A program made the position numbers and the translations under genes. A DNA stretch of 17,456 bases from Actinomycetota bacterium. GTDB taxonomy: Bacteria; Cyanobacteriota; Vampirovibrionia; Obscuribacterales; Obscuribacteraceae. The stretch lies in the NCBI GenBank assembly GCA_903970355.1, contig CAJCIF010000248.1:1-17456 (forward strand). Direction: 5' to 3'. The notes below the pieces were generated by a model. It saw only the letters and a program-made list of their open reading frames with translations. It was not told the origin of the DNA and made no database searches. The stretch's first letter is position 1, and each line of letters opens with the position of its first letter. This document shows, one piece after another, positions 1 through 7,101 of the stretch.

Positions 1-2
1 CA

Positions 3-2135
3 TTTTCAAAAGATGGTTGGATGTACGAGCCGAAACTGGATGGATACCGTGCTCTAGCTTACATAAATAGCGGCTCAGCCACCCTCTATTCGCGCACTTC
101 CCGAGATATCACTCATCAATTCCCAAATCTTGTCCAGGCTCTTTCAAAGCTTGGTGGAGACTTCATACTGGATGGCGAAATCATTGCTCTTGACGAGTCG
201 GGTAAGCCTTCTTTTCAACAATTGCAGCAACGCGGGCAGCTTAATGCCAAGCGGGATATCGAGCGCGCTGACATTAGCGTTCCGGCTTTTTTCTATGTTT
301 TTGATTTGCTTTATGCCGACGGCCAGTCTTTGACAAGTGAACCACTTTCCAAGCGCAAAGCATTGTTGAAAAAGATGCTCAAAACGAGCACCTACATAAA
401 GCTGGTTGAGCCTTTAGATTGTGATGGACTAACGGCTTACAAAATCTGTATTGAGAATGGGCTTGAAGGAGTGGTCGCAAAGGATCCAAGTTCCAAATAC
501 GAGTCTGGTCGCCGATCTCCTCACTGGCTCAAAGTGAAAGGAACGCAAAGCGGCGAATTCAATATTTGTGGTTTTACAAAAGGAGAAGGCGGCCGAGGGA
601 AAACTTTTGGAGCGCTTGTAGTTGGCTATTATGAAAACGGCAAGCTTACATACGCCGGCAGGGTTGGCACCGGTTTTGATACTGCAAAGCTCGACGATTT
701 GATGCGCAAAATGAAACCCTTAATTCGAAAGGAAAATCCTTTTGGCAAGAAAACTCCAGGTGAAGCACAAACCGTTTGGCTCAGCCCGACGCTTGTTGCC
801 GAGATCAAATACTCAGAATGGACGAACGATAAAAACTTGCGCGCGCCCGTATTTCTTCGTCTGAGAGATGATATTGAAGTAAAACAGACTGGTCCTGCCC
901 AAGTAATTTCAGTGAGCAAAACAGGTGCACCGGATATGGTTGAAAAGGCGAAAAAGACAACGGTCGTAAAAGATCAGTTAACTACTGAAATACTCGAACA
1001 GCTTTCTACTGAGCGTGAATCTACAACGCTTGAGATCGGCAACGACAAGCTGCCTTTAACTCACTTGGATAAAGTTCTCTGGCCAGGTGGCGATGGATTT
1101 GCTCAGGCTACTAAGAGAGATTATCTCGTTTATCTTGCTAAAGAAGCCCCAATCATCCTCACACATTTACGAAATCGGCCCATCACACTTAAGCGTTTTC
1201 CAGATGGTGTGCTCAAGCAAACCTTCTACCAAAAACATTGGGACAACAAGTTGCCATCGTTTGTCGATCATGTCACCTACTTTTCTGAAACTAACTCGGG
1301 CGATGAAAAATTTCTCCTGTGCAACAATTTGCCAACACTCCTTTGGCTTGGCCAACTTGCAGATCTTGAATTGCACGTAGTGCATACTCGTATAGACAAA
1401 GAACCCGATGCTCACGATATTTCAGATAAGATGACCGGCTCACTCAAGGCAGTCGAGTCTTCTCTTATGAACTATCCCGATTTCATTGTGCTGGATTTGG
1501 ACCCCTATATCTATAGTGGCAAAGAAGGGAAAAATGCAGAGCCGGAGCTCAACAAAAAAGGATTCGAAACGGCCTGCAAGATCGCTCATGCTTTGAAGGA
1601 AATGCTCGATGCCCTCTCAATAAAAGCTTTCATCAAAACATCGGGAAAAACCGGGCTGCACATCTATATTCCAATTGTGCGATCTCTAGACTACGACACC
1701 GTTCGTGATGTCGCTGGTTCAATCGGAAGATTCTTGATGAAAGAACATTCAGATGACATAACGATGGAGTGGAGTGTTAGTAAACGAACTGGCAAAATCT
1801 TCTTCGACCACAACATGAATGCACGAGGCAAGACATTAGCTTCTGCATATTCACCGCGCAATGCCATCGAAGCGTCCGTCTCAACACCATTGCACTGGGA
1901 TGAAGTCGGCAAATTCTATCCAACCGAATTCACGATATTTTCTCTTCCAGAAAGACTTGAGAAAGTGGGCGATATTTGGGCCGATATTCTTGACCACAAA
2001 AACGATATGTTGAATCTTCTTAGAAAAGGAAAGCAAGAAGAATTAGGTGAGCAAATCACTGCGGATGTCGAACACAAAGAAAAGCCGGCTTCCAAAAATA
2101 AAGCCGGCTCTGCAAAACGTTCTCGCAAAAGCTAA
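3..2135 (+). CDS. ligD: DNA ligase D, ligase and polymerase domains (5' partial)
   Basis: This is an ATP-dependent ligase of bacterial non-homologous end joining, which seals double-strand breaks with Ku. The frame is open to the window edge (FSKDGW precedes the first Met at 21), so the N terminus is missing, including any phosphoesterase domain. Counting from that Met: adenylation motif I KLDGYR at 5-10 (nucleotidyl Lys5), motif III VFDLLY at 93-98, motif IV EGVVAKD at 149-155, motif V WLKVKG at 169-174, and an OB fold ending in LRAPVFLRLRDD at 273-284. A LigD-type primase-polymerase domain covers about 340-650, with catalytic DLD at 492-494, TSGKTGLHIYIPI at 540-552 and FFDHNMNARGKT at 594-605. 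The tail is Lys/Ser-rich. The visible order is ligase then polymerase. About 25 extra residues lie between the HTR motif (455-457) and DLD. No Ku gene is visible. The stop overlaps the convergent ferritin-like gene. Confidence 0.93.
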   Translation, partial: FSKDGWMYEPKLDGYRALAYINSGSATLYSRTSRDITHQFPNLVQALSKLGGDFILDGEIIALDESGKPSFQQLQQRGQLNAKRDIERADISVPAFFYVFDLLYADGQSLTSEPLSKRKALLKKMLKTSTYIKLVEPLDCDGLTAYKICIENGLEGVVAKDPSSKYESGRRSPHWLKVKGTQSGEFNICGFTKGEGGRGKTFGALVVGYYENGKLTYAGRVGTGFDTAKLDDLMRKMKPLIRKENPFGKKTPGEAQTVWLSPTLVAEIKYSEWTNDKNLRAPVFLRLRDDIEVKQTGPAQVISVSKTGAPDMVEKAKKTTVVKDQLTTEILEQLSTERESTTLEIGNDKLPLTHLDKVLWPGGDGFAQATKRDYLVYLAKEAPIILTHLRNRPITLKRFPDGVLKQTFYQKHWDNKLPSFVDHVTYFSETNSGDEKFLLCNNLPTLLWLGQLADLELHVVHTRIDKEPDAHDISDKMTGSLKAVESSLMNYPDFIVLDLDPYIYSGKEGKNAEPELNKKGFETACKIAHALKEMLDALSIKAFIKTSGKTGLHIYIPIVRSLDYDTVRDVAGSIGRFLMKEHSDDITMEWSVSKRTGKIFFDHNMNARGKTLASAYSPRNAIEASVSTPLHWDEVGKFYPTEFTIFSLPERLEKVGDIWADILDHKNDMLNLLRKGKQEELGEQITADVEHKEKPASKNKAGSAKRSRKS

Positions 2136-2695
2136 TTTTTAGAGCCGTTGCAAGATTTCCCATCGAAATTGCCCAGTAATGTGGACATATCTTCGGCGTG
2201 TTCTTCTTCGACTTCAAGAATTCCTTCTATCATTCTTCTGCTTGTTGGATCTTCATTTCCAAAGTACTTAACCATTTCGCGATAGGTGTCGATCGCAATT
2301 CTTTCGGCGACCAAATTTTCTTTCACCATTTCCTCTAGCGTGTCACATTCAACATAATCAGCATGACTGCGCCCAGTTAGAGTGGATGGATTGAAGTCTG
2401 GTGAGCCACCCAGTTGCACGATTCTTTTGGCAATCGTTTCAGCATGTTCCATCTCTTCGCGAGAGTGCAGCAAAAATTCTTCAGCTACTGGTTCAGAGTT
2501 CATGCCTTTTGCCATGTAATGATGTCTTTTGTAGCGCAGCACGCAGACGAGCTCGGTCGCTAATGCTTCATTTAGTACCTTAACTGCAGCTTGGCTGTTA
2601 CCGTTATACGTAGAGGTAACGGCCCCTTGTTCCATGTGCTCACGAGCACGCGCCTTGATTTGTTGCATGTCCGCAATGAATTCACCCTTAGCCAT
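2132..2695 (-). CDS. Ferritin-like / bacterioferritin-family diiron protein
   Basis: This 187-residue four-helix-bundle protein of the ferritin-like superfamily probably handles iron and peroxide in the cytoplasm. Diiron ligands are visible in the bacterioferritin pattern: Glu48 in ALATELV, E81-x-x-H84 in EEMEH, Glu126 or Glu131 in the third helix, and E163-x-x-H166 in EVEEEH. Met82 falls where E. coli Bfr has its haem ligand Met52 (DEMKH), but haem binding is not established for this subfamily. The start is fixed by AAGGAG at 2705-2710 (minus strand) nine bases upstream. A perfect 15-bp inverted repeat (2709-2723) touches that SD. It is divergent from the ChaB-like gene and convergent with ligD, sharing stop-codon bases. 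A neighbourhood of iron/peroxide defence and break repair is suggestive but unproven. Assignment to the superfamily is secure; the exact enzymatic role is not. Confidence 0.87.
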   Translation of the reverse strand: MAKGEFIADMQQIKARAREHMEQGAVTSTYNGNSQAAVKVLNEALATELVCVLRYKRHHYMAKGMNSEPVAEEFLLHSREEMEHAETIAKRIVQLGGSPDFNPSTLTGRSHADYVECDTLEEMVKENLVAERIAIDTYREMVKYFGNEDPTSRRMIEGILEVEEEHAEDMSTLLGNFDGKSCNGSKN

Positions 2696-2704
2696 TTTTG
2701 CTCA

Positions 2705-2723
2705 CTCCTTTGTCCGCGACAAA
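2705..2723 (-). promoter_or_regulatory. SD of the ferritin-like gene overlapped by a perfect inverted repeat
   Basis: TTTGTCCGCGACAAA (2709-2723) has two perfect 6-bp arms around a 3-bp centre. On the minus-strand transcript its 3' arm runs into the AAGGAG ribosome binding site (2705-2710). It could be a DNA operator for a dimeric repressor or an mRNA hairpin limiting ribosome access. The sequence shows only the symmetry and position; the regulator is unknown. Confidence 0.45.
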
Positions 2724-2843
2724 TCAATACCAAGGAAAGTAGACCCCGCTCAAACAAAGTGGTTCCCGCTCGGAACTTTTCTCATCTAGAAAGATTCATT
2801 TTGGTAGGAAAGAAAAGTCTCTAATAGCTAGGAGGGTGGAGTC

Positions 2844-3077
2844 ATGCCTTACAGTAAACCCGAAGAGTTACCACCACGCGTGCGCAATCACCTACCTTCT
2901 CACGCTCAACATATCTTTCTCAAAGCCTTCAATAATGCCTGGACCGAATATGCCAAGCCGAGTAAAAGAGCCAGCAAGAAAGAATCTCACGAAGAAGTTG
3001 CCTTCAAAGTAGCCTGGGCCGCCGTCGGCCACACCTACGAAAAGAAAGGCGAACATTGGGTCCGCAAAGCCTCGTAG
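2844..3077 (+). CDS. ChaB-like small protein
   Basis: This is a 77-residue protein, close to E. coli ChaB (76 aa) in length. It has the family pattern: LPPRVRNHLPSHAQHIF at 9-25, AFNNAW at 28-33, a basic Lys/Arg/Ser stretch at about 38-47, then AFKVAWAAVGHTYEKKGEHW at 53-72. ChaB was named as a putative regulator of the ChaA cation antiporter, but its biochemical role is poorly established and no transporter gene is present here. GGAGGG at 2831-2836, seven bases before the ATG, supports the start. It is divergent from the ferritin-like gene across about 150 bp. The stop codon's last base begins a REP-like palindrome, so no ordinary U-tract terminator follows. Family call is confident; function is not. 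Confidence 0.85.
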   Translation: MPYSKPEELPPRVRNHLPSHAQHIFLKAFNNAWTEYAKPSKRASKKESHEEVAFKVAWAAVGHTYEKKGEHWVRKAS

Positions 3078-3166
3078 GGGCGGCTTTAGCCGCCCGTGTA
3101 GCAACAACATTCCAATCCAATTCGCAAGCATCGCAGTTGGTTTTGGCGGGCGGCTAAAGCGGCCCC
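3077..3166. repeat. REPIN-like pair of inverted palindromes
   Basis: Two 20-bp GC-rich elements lie in inverted orientation, at 3077-3096 and 3147-3166. The second is the reverse complement of the first at 19 of 20 positions. The first is itself a near-perfect 8-bp stem (GGGCGGCT/AGCCGCCC) with a two-base centre. They are separated by 50 bp. This is the arrangement of REP doublets (REPINs/BIMEs), which are non-autonomous extragenic repeats. The pair lies between convergent chaB and the AAA+ gene, where it could also stabilise transcript 3' ends. Copies elsewhere in the genome cannot be seen from this window. Confidence 0.7.
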
Positions 3167-3262
3167 AACATTCAGTTGCCAACATTCATTGCACAACATT
3201 CATTGCACAACATTCATTGCAACAACATTGGGTTGCCCACATTCATTGCATCCACATTTGCC
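3166..3262. repeat. Degenerate 14-bp tandem repeat array
   Basis: About seven units of a 14-bp repeat with consensus CAACATTCATTGCA run head to tail from 3166. Units 2 to 4 (3180-3193, 3194-3207, 3208-3221) are identical and the flanking units diverge. A related fragment, GCAACAACATTCC, occurs at 3101-3113 inside the REP pair's spacer, so the array may have grown from the element. The period is not a multiple of three and no gene covers it. The array lies just past the 3' end of the AAA+ gene. Confidence 0.85.
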
Positions 3263-3272
3263 GACCGCTTCG

Positions 3273-4670
3273 TTATTTCCCGGGTTCTTGGAAGCCAAGG
3301 ATGCTCTTTGTTAGTTCACCGCCATGAACGGTGAGTTCGTGGAGAGCCTCGTCCATGTGGCGATCTTTGACGATCAATTCGTCGTCGCCTTCAGCTGCGA
3401 AGAGGGCTGCTTTACGGAATAATTCTCGAATGAACGCCGGGCTTGCGCCTTGTGTTCTTTCGACAAATTTGTCCATGTCCTCAACGTCTTGTTTCAAACC
3501 TTTTCCGTACAAAGTGAAGAGGCGTTGGCGACTCTCGCGATCGGGAATGGGAATTTCGAAGGCTTGGTCTATTCGACCAGGTCTTGCAGCCAGAGCTGGT
3601 TCCAAGATATCTGGTCGGTTCGTGGTCAGTACGAACAATATATCGGCGTCATCTTGTAATCCATCCATCTGATTTAGCAATTCAAATAAAAGCGGCGTTG
3701 CACAAACTTCTTTCCGAGTTCTTTCTTCTGCAACGAGATCGACATCTTCCAAAACTACCATGGATGGCTGGAGCATTCGAGCCAGAGCGCATGATTGCTC
3801 AATGAGAGCAAGACTTCGCCCGGTAAGCAAAATAACAGTTCTATTGGCCATTTCTCGAGCCAAATACATTGCCGTTAAAGTTTTGCCGGTGCCTGGTTTC
3901 CCGTGCAATAGAATGCCGCGCTTCAGGTGTCTTCCTGCTGCTAATAGTTTCTCGCTGTGAGCGGCAAAGCCCAAACTTTGCCTTTCGATTCGTTCCAGCA
4001 AACCAATCGGCAGGACAATATCAGACCGGCTAATCATAGGGAGATGATGAAACAACACTTGCATGCTGCGATGATCTTTCATACCAAGAGAAATTATGTA
4101 ACCGCGGTAAATACTTTCATGACGTCTCACCTTGCGTAAGTCGGAAAGGAAGCGTTCCGCAGTTTGACGGTTTTTCGCCATCACTTCGAGCTTGCCTTTT
4201 TGAAACATGCGATCGCTGCCTGCATGCAAAAAAGCAACCAAACGTTCATCACCATCAGTAATGAGATAGAGTCCGGACTTAACACAGGTTATAACGCGAC
4301 CATCACCGGCTTCGATATTGAGATATTGAACAGGACCTTCCGTGGGACCACCCATGCCGCCCAATAGTCCTTCTTTCGATTTTTTGACAAGATCAGAGAG
4401 GCTATTGCCTGCGAAGTCACTTACGATTACACCTAATATTTTGGCGGAACGGTCTTTGTCGTTAATGTAGTGATCGAGAGACAGGTGAAAATCGGGATGT
4501 TCGTGTTCGTCGAATGTTTCTGTAATGATTGGCAGTGTGGAAGGATCTTCCTCGAAATGCTCTCTTATGTGCCTCAAGAAGATCGGCTCCTCCTTGGCGG
4601 GAGCCTCACTGGCCATTTGGTCGAGAAAGCCTTTAAATGATGCCCCAAATTCGCCTGGATTCAGTGTCAT
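3273..4670 (-). CDS. AAA+ ATPase, Cdc48/FtsH-like single ATPase module
   Basis: This 465-residue protein has an unrecognised N-terminal region of about 210 residues and one classical AAA domain. Walker A GKPGTGKT is at 257-264, Walker B VVLEDVD at 305-311, and sensor-1 Asn351 in LTTNRPD. The second region of homology RPGRIDQ carries candidate Arg fingers Arg363 and Arg366, and GASPAFIRELFRKA lies at the lid. All ATP-hydrolysis residues look intact, implying a hexameric remodelling or unfolding ATPase. No protease, transmembrane or zinc-metalloprotease part is present. The longer frame to 4688 begins with GTG inside the SD itself; ATG at 4670 has AGGAGG (4678-4683) seven bases upstream and is preferred. 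It lies 82 bp downstream of the zinc-ribbon gene as probable last gene of the glyoxylate operon. Substrate unknown. Confidence 0.86.
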   Translation of the reverse strand: MTLNPGEFGASFKGFLDQMASEAPAKEEPIFLRHIREHFEEDPSTLPIITETFDEHEHPDFHLSLDHYINDKDRSAKILGVIVSDFAGNSLSDLVKKSKEGLLGGMGGPTEGPVQYLNIEAGDGRVITCVKSGLYLITDGDERLVAFLHAGSDRMFQKGKLEVMAKNRQTAERFLSDLRKVRRHESIYRGYIISLGMKDHRSMQVLFHHLPMISRSDIVLPIGLLERIERQSLGFAAHSEKLLAAGRHLKRGILLHGKPGTGKTLTAMYLAREMANRTVILLTGRSLALIEQSCALARMLQPSMVVLEDVDLVAEERTRKEVCATPLLFELLNQMDGLQDDADILFVLTTNRPDILEPALAARPGRIDQAFEIPIPDRESRQRLFTLYGKGLKQDVEDMDKFVERTQGASPAFIRELFRKAALFAAEGDDELIVKDRHMDEALHELTVHGGELTKSILGFQEPGK

Positions 4671-4752
4671 GAGCGGCCCTCCTCTCACAATTTATGCTTA
4701 TTAGATCGTTCCCAATCTGACCGATAACTAAATTTAAGTCGGCTAATGTACG

Positions 4753-5673
4753 TTAGCGCCGTGCTTTCTTGCGGGTCGATTTCGGTTTGCCGTTATCTTC
4801 TTTGATTGCTTTAGTTGGAGTTGCGCTTGAATCTTCCAGTAAGACACCAACTAAAATGTCCAATTGACCAAGAGCACGATTAACCGAAGCAGCGGTTTGA
4901 GGATCATCACCGCTCAACAACTTCACGAGATTCGCTCTGATGCCAACTAAATGTGAGGAAAGTGAAGGCGGTGTTTTCAATTTCGCGCCGGCTTCGATCT
5001 CTTTTTCCAGTTCTATAGCCGTAATTTCATAAACGCGGATCCAGGCTGCAAATTCATCTTCCCAATCTTTTCCGAGAATTGCATACTGGGCAATCGTATT
5101 CAGAATTTGCTTGCGTAACTCAAGGTCTTTCTTGAGCGTCCACATTAATGTCTCTTCCAGGTTGAAAGGTCGTTTGAGGGCCTTTGCAATTTTTGCAGGC
5201 AAGTCTTTGATATCCAGGCTCAATAAACTGCTCTTGCTCGCCAGCTCTTTGCGCCGCTTCACTTCTGCTTCGACTTCTTCAGGCGTTATGCCATTAACCT
5301 GCATCGGACCAGCGCAAACTTCACGCCACGCTACACCAGCAAGTGCTTGCCTGACGATCACTTCCAATATTTTGGCCCGCACGCCGGCTGGATCATACTG
5401 TCTTGTTACTAGCGCTGTTTCGGAATGTCCTCTGGAAGTGGCTATCCGGCCGTCTTCAGAAATGGCGGCTTCCACTTCTTTCATAGGAATGCCTACAGCG
5501 TTGAGAACCGGTTGATAAATTGCTCGCCAATCTTCAACGACATTGGCTACTTTCACTACCGATGTGATGATGAGCGCTTTTTCTTCAGCGCTCAATTGCT
5601 TAACCTTCGAACCGCACTTAGGACAAAATTGCCATCCGGAATCAACGGACGCTTTGCATTTCTGGCAGTGCAT
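4753..5673 (-). CDS. Zinc-ribbon protein with threefold helical repeat, function unknown
   Basis: This 306-residue cytoplasmic protein is not recognised beyond its N-terminal zinc ribbon (C3-x2-C6, C17-x2-C20 in CPKCG). The rest is alpha-helical with three gapless copies of a 39-residue unit, at 35-73, 102-140 and 190-228. Each has the pattern I..(9)..A followed by a central Trp (W49, W116, W204) and then an (I/V)..(6)..E-rich helix ending EVEAAI, EVEAEV or LEKEI. The C terminus (about 282-306) is Lys/Arg/Ser/Pro-rich and probably disordered. It starts 41 bp after aceA, with GAGGAAGG just upstream, and precedes the AAA+ gene. It may be an adaptor or scaffold for that ATPase; this is inference from adjacency only. 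An alternative is nucleic acid binding by the ribbon and basic tail. Confidence 0.75.
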   Translation of the reverse strand: MHCQKCKASVDSGWQFCPKCGSKVKQLSAEEKALIITSVVKVANVVEDWRAIYQPVLNAVGIPMKEVEAAISEDGRIATSRGHSETALVTRQYDPAGVRAKILEVIVRQALAGVAWREVCAGPMQVNGITPEEVEAEVKRRKELASKSSLLSLDIKDLPAKIAKALKRPFNLEETLMWTLKKDLELRKQILNTIAQYAILGKDWEDEFAAWIRVYEITAIELEKEIEAGAKLKTPPSLSSHLVGIRANLVKLLSGDDPQTAASVNRALGQLDILVGVLLEDSSATPTKAIKEDNGKPKSTRKKARR

Positions 5674-5694
5674 TGGCCTTCCTCTATGGGGACG

Positions 5695-5720
5695 ACGTAG
5701 ACCGCCCTCTAATTCTACGT
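5695..5720 (-). promoter_or_regulatory. Stem-loop across the aceA stop codon
   Basis: ACGTAGA (5695-5701) and TCTACGT (5714-5720) form a perfect 7-bp inverted repeat with a 12-base loop. The stem includes the aceA stop codon. No U tract follows, so it is not an ordinary terminator. In the aceA to zinc-ribbon junction it could act as a processing or stability element. Only the symmetry is visible. Confidence 0.4.
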
Positions 5721-7058
5721 GACTTTTGAGTCACTGGCTTTTTCCGCTTCAACTGCACTGGCTTTATTGGAACCATTAAACTGACTGGCTTCTGTTGAAC
5801 CGGCGAATGCAGCTGTGGATGCTGAGCCGCCTGTTATTGTCATTAGCACTTCATCAAAATAAGCAGTGCCGACTTCACGCTGATGTCTTCCTGCCGTGTA
5901 GCCGAGATTTTCAGCTTCTATTTCTTCTTCTTGCAAACGTACGTAAGCCGGCATTCCTTCTTTTGCAAAGTCGCGGGCCAGGTTGAATGCTGACAAGTTG
6001 ATGTCGTGCCAACCAGCAAGAGTAATGAATTGATATTTGTATCCCAATTCTCCCAAACGCTTGTTGAAAGTAGATATCGCCTTGTCATCGAGGTGCTGTT
6101 TCCAATTGAAAGAAGGCGAACAGTTATAAGCCATTATTTTGTCTGGATACTCGGCATGAATGGCTTTGGCAAATTGCTCCGCTTCTTCGATATCTGGTGT
6201 TGATGTTTCAAACCAGAGCAAGTCGGCATATGGAGCGTAAGCCAGACCACGCGCAATTGCGGATTCAATTCCTGCTTCCACTTTATAGTAACCTTCGTCG
6301 GTTCGATCACCATAAATGAACGCTTTATCGCGCGGATCTATATCTGATGTTAGAAGTGTGGCGCTGTGCGCATCTGTACGGGCAATAATAATGGTGGGCA
6401 CATCCAACACATCAGCAGCCAATCTTGCTCCTGCCAGGGTGCGAATAAATTGTGAGGTTGGTACAAGCACTTTGCCACCAAGGTGTCCACATTTTTTTTC
6501 GGCGGCCAGTTGATCTTCGAAATGCACTCCGGCAGCACCGGCTTCAATCATTGCTTTCATCAACTCGAAGGCGTGCAATGGCCCGCCAAAACCTGCTTCC
6601 GCATCGGCAACAATCGGCACATACCATTTAGTTGAGCGCTTCCCTTCTACGGCATGAATTTGATCGGCCCGAGTTAAAGCGTTATTGAGGCGCTTAACCA
6701 GATTTGGAACACTGTTAGATGGATAGAGGCTTTGGTCCGGATAAGTTTGTGCAGAGAGATTACCGTCTGCAGCAACTTGCCAGCCGCTCATATAAATAGA
6801 TTTGAGACCGGCTTTGACTGCCTGCACAGCCTGAGAGCCATTGAGAGCGCCAAGACATGAAATATAAGGTTCTTTCTCGAGGAGTTTCCAGAGTTGTTCG
6901 GCTCCATGTTGTGCCAGAGAGTAGTCCACCTTAAGTGAAGGTCTTAACTTCATTACTTCAGCGGCGGAATAATCTCTGCGAATACCACGCCATCGATCAT
7001 CGGTAGACCACCGGCCCTCCAATTCTTTTGCCTCATCTTCTGCTGAATGCCGACTCAT
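5715..7058 (-). CDS. aceA: Isocitrate lyase
   Basis: This enzyme cleaves isocitrate to succinate and glyoxylate, the first step of the glyoxylate shunt, in the cytoplasm. At 447 residues it is close to the E. coli enzyme (434). The active-site loop KKCGH is at 188-192 with catalytic Cys190. Other family segments are [10 protein letters not shown] at 91-100, [12 protein letters not shown] at 148-159, the metal/substrate region [19 protein letters not shown], and NCSPSFNW at 312-319. [10 protein letters not shown] (418-427) matches the usual C terminus; a further Ser/Ala/Lys-rich tail of about 20 residues is extra. AGGAGGT (7066-7072) seven bases upstream fixes the start. It lies 43 bp downstream of aceB and 41 bp upstream of the zinc-ribbon gene, consistent with one transcript. 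No aceK is present, so regulation by isocitrate dehydrogenase kinase is not encoded here. Confidence 0.97.
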   Translation of the reverse strand: MSRHSAEDEAKELEGRWSTDDRWRGIRRDYSAAEVMKLRPSLKVDYSLAQHGAEQLWKLLEKEPYISCLGALNGSQAVQAVKAGLKSIYMSGWQVAADGNLSAQTYPDQSLYPSNSVPNLVKRLNNALTRADQIHAVEGKRSTKWYVPIVADAEAGFGGPLHAFELMKAMIEAGAAGVHFEDQLAAEKKCGHLGGKVLVPTSQFIRTLAGARLAADVLDVPTIIIARTDAHSATLLTSDIDPRDKAFIYGDRTDEGYYKVEAGIESAIARGLAYAPYADLLWFETSTPDIEEAEQFAKAIHAEYPDKIMAYNCSPSFNWKQHLDDKAISTFNKRLGELGYKYQFITLAGWHDINLSAFNLARDFAKEGMPAYVRLQEEEIEAENLGYTAGRHQREVGTAYFDEVLMTITGGSASTAAFAGSTEASQFNGSNKASAVEAEKASDSKVT

Positions 7059-7101
7059 GCCGACTACCTCCTGATTAGATACCTGTTTAGCATTGATGCC
7101 G

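Noticed and set aside
3180..3221. The 14-bp repeats as a CRISPR array.
   Set aside because: Units abut without unique spacers and are far shorter than CRISPR repeats; no cas genes are present.
4209..4216. GCGATCGC, the cyanobacterial HIP1 octamer.
   Set aside because: A single copy in 17 kb inside a coding region is not evidence of HIP1 enrichment or of cyanobacterial origin.
4671..4688. Six-residue longer start for the AAA+ gene (GTG at 4688).
   Set aside because: The extension codes through the SD itself; ATG at 4670 has AGGAGG at ideal spacing.
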